A program made the translations under genes and the position numbers. Shown here piece after piece: positions 10,820 through 22,259 of a DNA stretch of 64,000 nucleotides. Numbering within the stretch: position 1 is the stretch's first letter; each line of letters begins with the position of its first letter. The DNA is taken from NCBI GenBank assembly GCA_032622095.1, contig CP136066.1, forward strand, positions 187,588,716 through 187,652,715, in the 5' to 3' direction. Under the pieces are notes generated by a model that did not search any database, was not told the DNA's origin, and saw only the letters and a program-made list of their open reading frames with translations. The stretch is from Siphonodentalium dalli. Its lineage: Eukaryota > Mollusca > Scaphopoda > Gadilida > Siphonodentaliidae.

Positions 10820-13800
10820 CACTGTCGGATACCCGTTTAGTATCGGACATTCCAAGATGGCAGCGCCAACTAAAGCAGATAAACGGTAAGTGTATATATT
10901 GTCTCCAAGCAGCAATCAACGACATCTTTCGGTGATACACCTTGAACCAGTTATGTAGGAATGTGTATGCCCAACATATACGTAACACGCCTTTCGCATG
11001 ACAGGCATGTGAATTGTTGTATTTGGCGTGTCAAGTCGTCATAATTTTTCGAATTTATTTTTATCGAGGCGGCGAAATTTCCGCTTTTTCGTATTTTTTT
11101 GGCCCTGGGCTCATGCATCCGCAAATTTATGTATTGTTGTGGGTAGATTAGGTCACCACACATCGTCGAAATGCAAAACCGGCGATATTTTTATTGTCTA
11201 ACTCCGAAAAACGACCTTTGAAAATTTCAAAATGTTTAGGTTCGGATTCGCAACATTCGCGATGATTTTGTTCAGGTTTAGACATAATTTTCGTTCAGGT
11301 TCGGACAAATTTGGTTCAGGTTCGGACAATTTTAGTTCAGGTTCGGACGCATCAAATCAAACCCTTACCTATAAATGACATGCCGAGGTGCAGTTGCGAT
11401 CTTATTGTGCGTGTTATTAACGAACATGCATTGTTAATTTGTTATATCTAAATATGTCGGCTGAAATTGATTGTAACCTAGAATTAGGGGATAACAGTGT
11501 GGTGTTTTGTGATTTCGGAAAGGTACATGGCGAATATACTGTGGCAAATCTAGTTAATGGGCGACGGCGGAGCCGGAGCCCATTAACGGGTATTTGCCAC
11601 AGTATATTCGCCATGTACCTTTCCGAAATCACAAAACACCACACTGTTATCCCCATTCTAATGCTCTTCGAACTTTAAAACGTTATTTAGACAAACAAAT
11701 GCCTCGTAATTATCAACGAAATGTGCGGCCATAGAAAACACTCAGCCAATTCACGACTTTTTATTTTAAATTTAATTCGCTAGATAAAATATAGTCCCTC
11801 AATTACCATTTCTCTTATCGTTAAAAATGCTGATAAACATGAAAAATTGCCACTTCAAATAGAAATAAATATGCACAACAATTAGTTTCTGCATGTACAT
11901 GATGTCTTTTTCAGATGTTTATCACTTTCAAATTGAAGTTTTGATTTTACCGCGAACTTGAAGTTGAATTGAAAAACAATGGGAAATTGTTTACTCAATG
12001 CGTTGTATTTCACGCCGTATCTCGCGGTTTCATGTCAAGAAATTTGGTCAAAATGATATCGAGACACTGACATTGGTGGAATATAACGGTGTGGTGTTTT
12101 GTATTTTCTGAAAGTACATGTATACAGCGCGAATGTACTGACTGTCAGTTTTCGACAAAAGAGGCATCGCTGGTTTGTTTATATAGCAACGAGCTAGTAA
12201 CGGAAGTCAGTAGCAAGGGCGCCAACTCTATAATCTACTCCGTAACGTCGCCGGCGTGTATTGCGTAAGGGTGACGTCATGGAGTGAAACGGAACAGTGA
12301 TCGGTGCTGGATTGGGCATGCATGTCCGAGATTAGGAATTCAGCTAACGGCAATATTGGCGCGTAGGAATATCTAACATTGAAGCGGTGAACCGGACTAT
12401 ACATTGCGACAGGTTATTGAATGAATAACCCCCCCGCAAATATGTGGTGTTTCCGGGGGTATATTGGCCTAAGTGCATTAGAATTGTAAGTATCCCGGTG
12501 TTCTTGTTCGACATAATTATGTTAACTAAACAGGAAACAATTATATAGTTTAACCTGCACAAAATGGTCGTCGCTATATACTTCTTTTTTCTTTTTCTTT
12601 TTTGTTGGCCCGGGGCTATTGCGGACCACCCCGAAAGAGGTGACCCACCCTTACGAGATGGTCAAATTGCTAGAAGCGGAAATTTGTCAGACAGTCATGA
12701 CCACTCGTCCTCCTCAGGCTGCGAACCCACACCGATGGGATGACCATCGTCAGGGATGTATCTCACAGCATCGAGGCACGTGCTATCAAAACAATAACCG
12801 TCGCTATATACAAGGGTAAAAACAATCTCTTACGCCCTTGTGAAACAGAAATTAGCCCGCAAAAAATTGAACGCCCGAAAGTACATCATGCAAAGCCAAC
12901 TTAAACTCTGGTGTGCTGGTTATCGTGTTATGCATGCCTCATTTACTCAGGATGTCCGACTTATTTGTCATTATTTTTGTGAAATATATTGCCCAATTTT
13001 ATATCCACTAACAGATATTTTTATTAAAGTGAGCGAGGCCAGCAAGTATTTATGGGCAAATTGTGGGAACAGCTATATAATCACATTCATCGTATAAGCA
13101 GTCTAACAAAATAGCGTTACTGTTCGTGGCTCGTTTCTGCGCTTTTTGTCTGGGAATATATTGTTAATAGAGCCTGGGGGTAAATACATCATTACACGGC
13201 TTGTTGAGGGTGGGGGGGTCGCCTCGGGGGACACGAGCCTCTATCGGGGCATACCACACAGTATCCCCCATCAAAAAGCCGTGTAACTTATATTATGGAC
13301 AGTTATCTGCTCATCTACACGCGGAGACCTTCGTCGCATCGTGTGTGGGTGTGGAGGGGAATCACGTGATCGCATACATCTCACACGCATAAAATAAGAA
13401 AGTCCGCCCAAATTTACGAGTGGGCTAAAACCAATTATTGTTTCTTTTACGAATGGAAGATAACCAAATGCACAAAAACGCAATAAGAACGCGACTGTAC
13501 CTCGGCGTGTCATTTTTATGCGAAGTTTTTGATGCTTCCGAACCTGAACCAAATTTGTCCGAACCTGAACGAAAATTGTGTCTGAACCTGAACAAAATCA
13601 TCGCGAATGTTGCGAATCCGAACCTGAACATTTTGAAATTTTCAAAGGTCATTTTTCGGAGTTAGACAATAAAAATATCGCCGGTTTTGCATTCCGAAGA
13701 TGTGTGGTGACCTAATCTACCCACAACAATACATAAATTTGCGGATGCATGAGCCCAGGGCCAAAAAAATACGAAAAAGCGGAAATTTCGCCGCCTCGAT

Positions 13801-14039
13801 AAAATTTCGAAAAATTATGACGACTTGACACGCCAATTACAACAATTCACATGCCTGTCATGCTAAAGGCGTGTTACGTATATGTTGGGCATACAAATTC
13901 CTACACAACTGGTTCCGTGTGTATCGCCGAAAGATGTCATTGATTGCTGCTTGGAGACAATATATACACTTACCGTTTATATGCTTTAGTGGGCGCCGCC
14001 ATCTTGGAATGTCCGAACCTAAACGGGTATCCGACAGTG
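10820..14039. mobile_element. Long-TIR element with 5-bp duplication (Transib-like ends)
   Basis: The element starts CACTGTCGGATACC and ends with the complement. It is flanked on both sides by AGCTA (10815-10819 and 14040-14044). Its terminal inverted repeats are about 520 bp (10820 to about 11350, and about 13533-14039), including a degenerate AGGTTCGGAC minisatellite at their inner ends. A CAC terminus with a 5-bp duplication is characteristic of Transib/RAG-type transposons, although the AT-rich target is not their usual choice and no transposase is present. The interior of about 2.2 kb holds one strong palindrome (11487-11655), a related single copy of its arm (12081-12140) and a weaker GC-rich hairpin (about 13193-13286). 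No credible gene is seen. Confidence 0.7.
11487..11655. repeat. Palindrome 1 with CTCG-type centre
   Basis: Arms of about 70 bases are almost perfectly complementary (11487-11561 against 11579-11655). They surround a 17-base centre (11562-11578) that reads, on the minus strand, CTCC, GGC, TCC, GCC, GTCG. This is the CTCG-hairpin-CTCG plan seen in four other palindromes here, with one change in each tetramer. The arm matches nothing in the other palindromes but has a diverged single copy at 12081-12140. Coding frames across it are shadows of one another. Confidence 0.8.
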
Positions 14040-14120
14040 AGCTATACCACCAGATTTCCTTTGCATGCTAATCGATTTTCGGTTTTTGAATGTAAACGTG
14101 AAACCTGGCAATACTATACG

Positions 14121-14650
14121 CGTCATTGGAAATTGTGCCCATAGAGGAATCGTTAGGAAAAGTCAGATGCGACTTGTGTGGGAAATATTTGTCTACGAAA
14201 TAAAACTTAAAGCGGCACCTTAACATACATGTTGGTGACGAATCCCCGAAATGTTCGGTGTGCACCCAGTATTTTTCAACAGAAGAAGCATTAGCGAGCC
14301 ACAATCACCCCAAACATGCAGACCACAGCCTATGTTCAGAGTGCGGACTCACATTTGGGAGAAAGTTTGATTTGAAGGTACATGTAAGACGGAAACATTG
14401 TTCTGAAGAAGAGCGCAGCAAGGTTAAATTTGCGTGCACATACGAAGGTTGTTCAAAGGTTTTTGTAACCAGAAATGAAAATGTAGACCACATGAACACA
14501 CATACTGGCGTCAGTCCTATTTGTATACAAGACCCGATACGCCAGGAATTACCACCAGAACAGATGCGGCCAACGCCCTGAGTGCCCACAGTGCAACTTG
14601 TACTTCTGTAATAAGAATGTATTGTGGACTGAAATGGTCATCAGTTGGAG
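14121..14650 (+). pseudogene. C2H2 zinc-finger gene, degenerate
   Basis: The frame begins at the homologous position of codon 5 of the ORF at 59335. It shows the first finger (CDLCGKY ... NLKRHL) with an internal stop (TAA near 14204), then a second finger (CSVCTQYF ... H), a third (CSECGLTFGRKFDLKVHVRRKH) and a fourth (CTYEGCSKVF ... H). After about 14510 the frame is shifted, and a further CPQC pair appears in another frame near 14590. It is therefore a decayed multi-finger DNA-binding protein, longer than the copy at 59335 and so useful for seeing what that copy has lost. Its own start lies 7.6 kb upstream, beyond the nested insertions. Confidence 0.7.
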
Positions 14651-14885
14651 AATTTTCCAACCTAAGAGCCAGTATGAGGTTTGAAATTTCCAACACTAGG
14701 GAAGCTTCAGTTGAGGCCAGTCTAGATGCTAGGATTTGCGATTTTCTTGTGTAGTTTTCCAAATTTTCTCACACCGGGCTGAACAAACATGTACGGACAC
14801 AATGTCCTGGTCTCTTACCCGTAGCCGTGTGCATTTGTCTGGAGTAGGCTACTAGATGTTAGGATTTATGCAATTATCAGGTTAA

Positions 14886-15490
14886 AGGGGTACTGTACGC
14901 CAATTTCAATAAATTCCGGGTAACAATTACGATCTAATATCAATATTATATTTTAAAATAACGTATTTGAGTCGACGATGTCTACTGAAAACGTTCCGGT
15001 TAACAGGCTATCATAAAAGTCAAATTGAATTATTTAAAATAAATGAATTTATGGCTGGAGTCATAAAATGGCGCATTATGCCATTACGAGTAACCGTTCT
15101 TGAAATCTCACATGTTGGGTGTCTTTTATCGACGGCCGTTTACGACGAACATTATTGAGTTGCGAACAAAACATGTTACATGCAAAAGGAAGTCCCGCTA
15201 TAACCAATTTGGAAAAAAAGAGAAGAAACAAGATTCATAAAGCGTCAAGTATTTTTATAGGGGGTGAGATTGTTCGATGGAAGAGATTGCAGGCATCAAT
15301 TGAACTTCCGGTTCATCCTGCAACCTGCGTCTTCTCCGGTGAAGGTCAAAAACATGGCGCGTATTTCCAAGATCAATATTTTCGTCGCTAAATTAGGTTT
15401 ATACGAAACTCATATAACACGAACACAATCTAGCTTGAAAGTTATGTCAATGGGAGTAAATAAAAAAATATCTCTGTGTACAGTACTCCT
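14886..15490. mobile_element. MITE with TTAA target duplication
   Basis: The ends are AGGGGTACTGTACGC and the near-complement GTGTACAGTACTCCT, both bordered by TTAA (14882-14885 and 15491-15494). The terminal bases resemble those of the MITE at 5307-5785 only in the AGG start and GTAC. No gene is visible inside the roughly 600 bp. Confidence 0.55.
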
Positions 15491-15574
15491 TTAAAGTATC
15501 TGAATTTTCTTATACCGGGCATATAGAACAATATAGTTTATGAATACATAGGATATTAGGCCTGAGGACTGATG

Positions 15575-15722
15575 TGCAAGGGGGTGCAAATGGAATTATG
15601 CAAAACTTGTGTTTGGTCTGTGATTCTGATTCAAGGGGGTGGGGTGCAAATGGAATTATGCAAAAGTTGTGTTTGGTGTCTGATTCTGATTCAAGGGGAG
15701 GGGTGCAATTGGAATTTCCCAA
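15575..15722. repeat. Short tandem duplication, about 63-bp unit
   Basis: Two full copies and one partial copy of a unit containing GCAAATGGAATTATGCAAAA and GATTCTGATTCAAGG stand in direct order. All three frames are open across it because the unit lacks stops, which explains the overlapping open frames here. No function is suggested. A lone arm of the piggyBac-like MITE palindrome follows at 15893-15930. Confidence 0.7.
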
Positions 15723-15730
15723 GGTGGACA

Positions 15731-16378
15731 CCCCCCCCCAACGGAGACCCTCTAGCCACATCCCTGCAAAGGCAATATTATATATGAAAAGAAAAGAAAA
15801 TGAAATATGTGCCGAAACGTCTTCGATGAAGTGCCAAAACGTCCAAGTACCTGGTCCGAAACAACCCAAGTGCCGAAAAGCCAGGTGCCTATGGTCGACT
15901 CGCATATATAAGAGAATGCATTGGCACAGGGTAAAAAAAATCCCGACTTACGACTGGATTTGATATGGCGGGGTACATATGGCAATGGCTATACTCCATG
16001 TCTTCCTTAGATGAAACAACTTATTTGAAGGATTGAATGAATCAAGTAATAATAAACCAAAGTTAAAATACCTAGAATTACCAAACTGCATAATTGTCAA
16101 ATTTTAGTGAGCTTTTTAATTATGTGTAACCTCGAATGTCACTAATTTTATTGTCCATGTATTAGGAATTCGACCAAACCTTGTTTCCTAAAACAATGGA
16201 ACCTTAGTTCGTGAAGCCGAATCCTATTACACCGAACATTGGTTCTTAAAACCACGTAACATACACACATGATATTATTTATAGAAACTTTGAAGCAAGT
16301 TCCTTAAATTTAGATCAATTATTTTATTTTACAGAAATTTTCATTTACATTATTGACGGTCTTCCGTATTTATATAGC
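15731..16378. other. No gene seen
   Basis: Apart from the isolated MITE arm at 15893-15930, this AT-rich stretch shows no open frame with a recognisable product, no inverted repeat of note and no RNA gene that I can identify. Confidence 0.6.
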
Positions 16379-17564
16379 AACTAGCAGGTTAGCCCGCCAC
16401 TGGCGGCGTTGGTCAGAAACATGACATTTTTTGGCTTTTCAACGAGTTAATTGTGCCTTTTTAATCAAGAGAAATTATGGTACCCGTCCCTAAAAGATTT
16501 AAGGTACAACGGGCGGAAAGAACTGACCCGATGAAAAATTGTTGAGCCCGACGTTGTCCGGGCTATTCAAAAACCAAATTTCAAGTCGATAACTCCACCC
16601 GTTTCCGAGATCTGGTCTGCGCATGCGCGAAGCTGGCGTCGCACGGGCTCGGCGACCAGATAAAATTCGTATCCGGGGCAAGATACATTCACATACCAAA
16701 TTTCAAGTTGATAGCTCCACCCGTTTCCGAGATCTCGTCTGTGCATGCGCTGCACGGGCGTCGCACGGGCTCGCCAATACGACAACGACTACCACCTGGT
16801 CAAACTACACTCACGTACCAAGTTTCGTCCCGATCGGTCGAGGTGTTGGTATCTGATGCAAAAGACGAAATTGTGAGTGTTGGTTTGTAACCGGGATTTC
16901 TGAGAAGCATTATGCCTATATCCACACTAACTACCCCCCCCCAAGCCCTGACCTAAGTGTCATACATACTATAACAATGATGTTGTAAGAGTACTATGGT
17001 ATCCAATAAATCTCCCCGCATAGGAAACCACTCAAAAGTATTGTTCCCGTATATCTCTCTGCATATACTAATAACGTTGAATGGTAAACAGACGCTCTTT
17101 AAAGCGATGCGTCAAAAACAAACGCTCATTAAATTATCACTTGATTAACCACCGCAGTCCCGTTTTTTTGTGACTGAGATTGAGGAACGGGTGCTCTGAG
17201 CTTCTCCAAAACGCGACGCCGATGTTGTCTTTGATATTTTACCCTTAGATAGGCAGTTTGAGCTCAATCCGCTCAGCCGTTTTAGATTCTATGAAGTACC
17301 CACACACACACATACATATATATATATATACGGAAGTCTCAAAATATATAGTATAGACTAGCAGGTTAGCCCGCCACTGGCGGGATTGGTCCCATGGCTT
17401 TGGTCGATCCATTAATTTTTGTTTTTCAAGGTAACCCCGTACATGCACGCCGACAAAAATATAGACAAATAATTAGTTTGTTTTTATTTTTATTTTTTTC
17501 TATTTTTTAACGCATTCTTTGGTTTTCTTTTTTTTTAACCTGCCCGTACCCGTCCTAATGTCGT

Positions 17565-17770
17565 GAAATGTCTCTGCATAATTTCGAGCGATAACATTGC
17601 ATTGAATTGAAAACAAACACTTCCCGTCGTGAAATCTCTCTACGATAACATTGCATTGAATTGAAAACAAACGCTTCCCGTCGGGAAATCTCTCTGTGCA
17701 TAATATTTCGAGCGATAACATTGCATTGAATTGAAAACAAACGCTTCCCGTCGTGAAATCTCTCTGCATA
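17565..17770. repeat. Minisatellite, 55-70 bp unit, three copies
   Basis: Three consecutive units carry GCGATAACATTGCATTGAAT, AAAACAAACGCTTCCCGTCG and GAAATCTCTCTGCATAA, with small indels between copies. The minus strand reads open because the units lack stops in two frames. Confidence 0.8.
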
Positions 17771-18245
17771 AGCGACATGCATCAGACTCCCGTCATACAG
17801 ATAAGTAGATAGTGAAAACGACGCTCTTTATATAGACACTGCGGAAAACAAACGCTCTTTATATATCAACGCTATTAACCCCGAAGTGCCGATTGCGGTG
17901 ATTTTGATGATTGGAAGGGAGAAACGGTGCTCTGAGCTTCTCCAAAACGCGACCACGGCGGTGTCCGTGGGAGTTTACACTTATACGAAATTTGAGCTCG
18001 ATCCGTCAACGCGTTTTCGATTCTATGAAGTACCCACACACACATATATATATACACACATATATATACACGGAAGTCTCAAATTATATAGTAGACTAGC
18101 AGGTTAGCCCGCCACTGGCGGCGTTGGTCCGAAACATGACATTTTTGTTTCGCTTTTCAATAAGTTAATCGTGCCTTTTGAAGAGAAATTATTGTACCCT
18201 CCCTAAAAGAGGTATGATTTAAGGTACATCGGGCGGAAAAAAACT

Positions 18246-19078
18246 GACCCGATGATGTCGTTGTTGTTGGCATTCAGGGTTTCGGGTCGTTGTTGTTGGC
18301 ATCACGGCTCGGGGCTACCCGAAAAATCTCACATTGCCGTATAGGGAAAATAGGATTGCGTGTATTTAGTAATTTTAACTAATTATTTTCTCGCCAACAA
18401 TGTCGTTGTTGTTGATATTTACGGCTTGGGGGCTATTTTCTCGCCAACAATGTCGTTGGCGTTCACGGTTTTGGGCAGTGGAAGCCCCGTCAGATTCGGG
18501 ACGTATCGCAGTGCCTCGGATTCACTTAAAAAACTTACCCGATGATGTCGTTGTTGGCATTCAGGGCTTCGAGTCGTTGTTGTTGGCATCACGGCTCCCC
18601 GAAAAATCTCACATTGCCGAAAAGGGAAAATAGGATTGCGTGTATTTAGTAATTTTAACTAATTATTTTCTCGCCAACAATGTCGTTGTTGTTGATATTT
18701 ACGGCTTGGGGCTATTTGCTCGCCAACAATGTCGTTGGCGTTCACGGTTTGGGGCAGTGGAAGTCCCGTCAGATTCGGGACGTATCGCAGTGCCTAGGAT
18801 TCACTTAAAAAACTGACCCGATGATGTCGTTGTTGTTGGCATTCAGGGCTTCGGGTCGTTGTTGTTGGCATCACGGCTCCCCGAAAAATCTCACATTGCC
18901 GAAAAGGGAAAATAGGATTGCGTGTATTTAATTATTTTCTCGCCAACAATGTCGTTGTTGTTGATATTTACGGCTTGGGGGGCTATTTTCTCGCCAACAA
19001 TGTCGTTGGCGTTCACGGTTTGGGGCAGTGGAAGTCCCGTCAGATTCGGGACGTATCGCAGTGCCTAGGATTCACTTA
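18246..19078. repeat. Tandem array, about 280-bp unit, three copies
   Basis: Units starting at about 18246, 18537 and 18815 each contain CGATGATGTCGTTGTT, CACATTGCCG, TCTCGCCAACAATGTCG (twice) and GACGTATCGCAGTGCCT. Unit lengths shrink from about 291 to 264 bases through small deletions. The array lies inside the stacked repeat region and has no credible coding capacity. Confidence 0.85.
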
Positions 19079-20544
19079 AATTTCAGCAGCTATATAGCTG
19101 CGTCAGTTAGCAGGAATTGTGGTGTGTAAGTTTATACTTTAAAATCTGAATGTTTCGGAAATAGACTAAGATTTTCAGCCGTAACAAAACATGTATACAT
19201 CAGAAAATGTAAATTCTATATTTTGCGAGGTACTAGCAAGTTTTGGCTCAACGGGTTTAGCAGTTTGAAGTGAATATGGATATAAAAATATACATATACA
19301 GACATAAAAAAATGTTACTCCTCTTGGATCGCGAGCGAATATCAACCCGATTAACCCCCGCCGTGTTTGCGGTGATTTTATTTATTGGGAGTGGAGAATG
19401 AGTGATCAGAGTTTGTCCAAAATGCGACGTCGGCGATCCCCGTGGTTTTTTACACTTATATACGAAATTTGAGCTCAATCCGTCCAGGCGTTTTCGATTC
19501 CATGACGTACCCACATATATATATATATACACACATATATATATACGGAAGTCTCAAAATATATATATAAACTAGCAGGTTAGCACTGGCGGCATTGGTC
19601 AGAAACATGACATTTTTTTTGCTTTTCAACGAGTTAATTGTGCCTTTTTAATCAAGAGAAATTATGGTACCCGTCCCTAAAAGATTTAAGGTACATCGGG
19701 CGGAAAGAACTGACCCGATGAAAAATTGTTGAGCCCGACGTTGTCCGGGCTATTCAAAAACCAAATTTCAAGTCGATAGCTCCACCAGTTTCCGAGATCT
19801 GGTCTGCGCGTGCGCGAAGCTGGCGTCGCACGGGCTCGACGACCCGATAAAATTCGTATCCGGGGCAAGATACATTCACATACCAAATTTCAAGTCGATA
19901 GCTCCACCCGTTTCCGAGATCTCGTCTGCGCATGCGCTGCACGGGCGTCGCACGGGCTCGCCAATACGACAACGACGACCACCTGGTCAAACTACACTCA
20001 CGTACCAAGTTTCGTCCCGATCGGTCGAGGTGTTGGTATCTGATGCAAAAGACGAAATTGTGAGTGTTGGTTTGTAACCGGGATTTCTGAGAAGCATTAT
20101 GCCTATATCCACACTAACTACCCCCCCCTCTAAGCCCTGACCTAAGTGTCATACATACTATAACAACAATGATGTTGTAAGAGTACTATGGCATCCAATA
20201 AATCTCCCCGCATAGGAAACCACTCAAAAGTATTGTTCCCGTATATCTCTCTGCAGATGCTAATAACGTTGAATGGTAAACAGACGCTCTTTATAGCGAT
20301 GCGTCAAAAACAAACGCTCATTAAATTATCACTTGATTAACCACCGCAGTGCCGTTTTTGTGACTGAGATTGGAGAACGGGTGCTCTGAGCTTCTCCAAA
20401 ACGGTTTTTTTACACTTATATACGAAATTTGAGCTCAATCCGTCCACGCGTTTTCGATTCCATGAAATACACATATACACACACACACACACACACACCC
20501 ATATGTATATACGGAGTTCTCAAAATATATAGTATAGAAGATTG

Positions 20545-21060
20545 TGATTTACACATTTACCATCACACTGTGACCTAAAAGTACGGATTTTTTAAACAGT
20601 GTAGTCCTGTGGTTGCCATGCAATATTTATTTCAACCTCCCAATCTACGCAATTTGGAAAGAGGTGTAAGATAGGTCGATAAATACACAAACAATCGATG
20701 TTCATGATTCTGATAAAATACATCGCGAATATAGTCAGAGCAATTGTCAAAAAACTGTTGTTCTCATTTTTTTCACTCAGAAGTGCGACAGAGTCTCTTT
20801 GTTTCACCATATCTGGAATTTTCTAACTAGGAACGCTCTTTATTGCACACCCAAAATACGAAATACAGAAAAATACAGAAGAATTGAAACGTTCAATAAA
20901 AAATTGTATATTGTTCTTGAACATATACAAACCTATTACGTCAACAATGTCACTGGCGACGTCAACTTCAACAGAAAATGTCTTCGCTAAATTATGGGGT
21001 ATAGTCTACATTAAGTACATGTTTGTTCAATTAAATACAACAATATCGACCTAAATGTTA
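20545..21060. other. No gene seen
   Basis: This AT-rich spacer has no inverted repeat longer than a few bases and no convincing open frame. It contains one copy of the recurrent GAACGCTCTTTATT motif at 20831. Confidence 0.5.
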
Positions 21061-21090
21061 GAATGTTACAAGCTGCAATCTTCAGAGTGT

Positions 21091-21262
21091 GCAATAAACA
21101 TAGAACAACACAGTTGTGTGAACATGTTAGCGTTATTGAACTCGTGTGTCGTGCCGCGAGCTTAAACTCGAACCTCCGGTTCTCGTTTACCATCGTGACA
21201 CAACAAACTCGTACAATAACGTTAACCAGTTCACACACTTGTGTCGTTCTATCTATTTATTG
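21091..21262. repeat. Palindrome 2 with CTCG-type centre
   Basis: Imperfect arms (21091-21166 against 21186-21262) flank a centre of CTCG, AACC, TCC, GGTT, CTCG (21167-21185). A second facing CTCG pair lies further out (21141-21144 and 21208-21211), as though the pattern were nested. Arm divergence is higher than in palindrome 1, which suggests an older event. The open frames across it (for example 21063-21386) simply reflect the arms. Confidence 0.7.
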
Positions 21263-21835
21263 TTCCATACATAAAAACAGTCAGGGTCCGAGTTTTCTAA
21301 ACTCTTTTATATGGCTCACTCGAGCTTTCCGTAATTTTGTCTACGTAATTTGGAAGGGGGTATTAGATATGTTGATAAATACATGAAATGTTGATATACC
21401 GGCTTCATATGCTCTGAAATTTACTTTCCATGGTCACAACCATTTTCCAAACTGTTTTCAATTTTTCGCACAGAACTGAAACAAAGGCTCATTAGATCCA
21501 CATCAGGTTTAGTCTAATATAGCGCTCTATATGTTCGACGCCGTGCACGCGGTTGTTGTTTGTTTTGGGGGGTAAAACACCGCCTTCAAAGTTGTATTTT
21601 TATGACTTCAATGCGTCTTTCTGGGACATACACACATTCATTTATGTTCAATTCAAAAGGGAATATTATTAGGTATATTTTGAATCGCAAACCGCTAAGG
21701 GGCTTTAATTCTTTTTGTTGGAAATAAAGTCGTGTATACAAGTATTCAAAATATTAATCGACCTATTTTGAACCCCCGGATTCCGACCGGGATATAACAA
21801 TGTTCAGCGAGCTTAATTTTCAGATCCGAAGCCAC

Positions 21836-22155
21836 ACGGGGTTACCCAACAAACCGGCCAAAAACGGCCAAATAAAGCTGCAACAGCCTAAATTATCTTG
21901 GGTCTGTCTCAATAAAACCATACAAATATGGATATCATTGGAACCGGCTCATTGACCATAGGTCGCCTCGCATATATAAGAGAATGCATTGGCATAAAAA
22001 AACACTTTTTACCATTTTTTCTTACATTCTTTAACAATTTTATAATTTTTAATGTGTTAAGCCAATGCATTCTCTTATATATGCGAGGCGACCTATGGTC
22101 GACTCGCATATATAAGAGAATGCATTGGCACAGGTTCGTTCTGTTGGGTAAAGGG
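21836..22155. mobile_element. piggyBac-like MITE, second copy
   Basis: This is related to the copy at 7826-8216, with the same paired internal palindromes (CCAATGCATTCTCTTATATA arms around GTCGACC/GGTCGCC loops) and the same right end GTTGGGTAAAGGG next to TTAA (22156-22159). The left end is degraded (GGGGTTACCCAACAAACCGG) and has lost its TTAA. Relative to the first copy, the interior is inverted and slightly shorter. Confidence 0.75.
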
Positions 22156-22259
22156 TTAAAAAGTTTCGATTTATTAATGTATCTTTGAACAGTCATGCCT
22201 TTTCTCTATATCGTCAATTGTTAACGCATCAGAACCTTTAAGTAATCTTTACATTTCAG

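Larger units (their letters stand above)
6556..14119 (-). mobile_element. Endonuclease-containing LINE, split by two insertions
   Basis: This minus-strand non-LTR retrotransposon has its 3' end near 6556-6700 and its truncated 5' end at about 14119. It is inserted 14 bases inside the zinc-finger ORF of the host unit. Coding order on the minus strand is an endonuclease start (14045-14118), endonuclease (10302-10819 and the upstream part of the 10018 frame), reverse transcriptase (8221-10018) and C-terminal knuckle region (6765-7821). The 3.2 kb element at 10820-14039 splits the endonuclease in frame at its 5-bp duplication, and a MITE at 7826-8216 splits the reverse transcriptase. Several frameshifts show that it is inactive. 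Confidence 0.75.
1530..14650 (+). mobile_element. Zinc-finger mobile unit, split by nested insertions
   Basis: Four separated pieces match, in order, the core of the element at 58893-59640. They are 1530 to about 2190 (with one internal extra segment near 1711-1985), about 3975-4005, about 6443-6545, and 14119 to about 14650. The first piece shares the GTAGCCTAG start and the run through CCACCATGTGCTATG. The third piece ends 14 bases into the zinc-finger ORF (ATGTCTGAATCAGA at 6528), and the fourth resumes the same ORF at 14120. Everything between the pieces is later insertion, so this is a single ancient insertion site read through nested elements. No terminal inverted repeat is visible at its left edge. 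Confidence 0.7.
16379..20540. repeat. Stacked direct repeat blocks of unknown family
   Basis: Each block starts with GCAGGTTAGC followed by CACTGGCGG (about 16382, 17360, 18095, 19573). Each ends with a TGAAGTACCCACACACACA-type microsatellite and TATACGGAAGTCTC. The blocks at 16379-17345 and 19571-20538 are near-identical along most of their length. They include two direct sub-copies of a phrase around TTTCAAGTCGATAG and TTTCCGAGATCT, and CGTCCCGATCGGTCGAGG. Between them lie a minisatellite and a 280-bp tandem array, listed separately. Frames that look open are low-complexity shadows. I do not recognise the family; a Helitron- or Penelope-type origin is possible but unsupported. Confidence 0.7.

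Noticed and set aside
13193-13286. Sixth palindrome with a CTCGGGGG centre
   Set aside because: Arms pair over only about 25 bases with mismatches, and there is no second facing CTCG, so it does not meet the pattern of the other five.
18246-19078. CRISPR-like array
   Set aside because: Units are about 280 bp and homogeneous without unique spacers; this is a plain tandem array in an animal genome.
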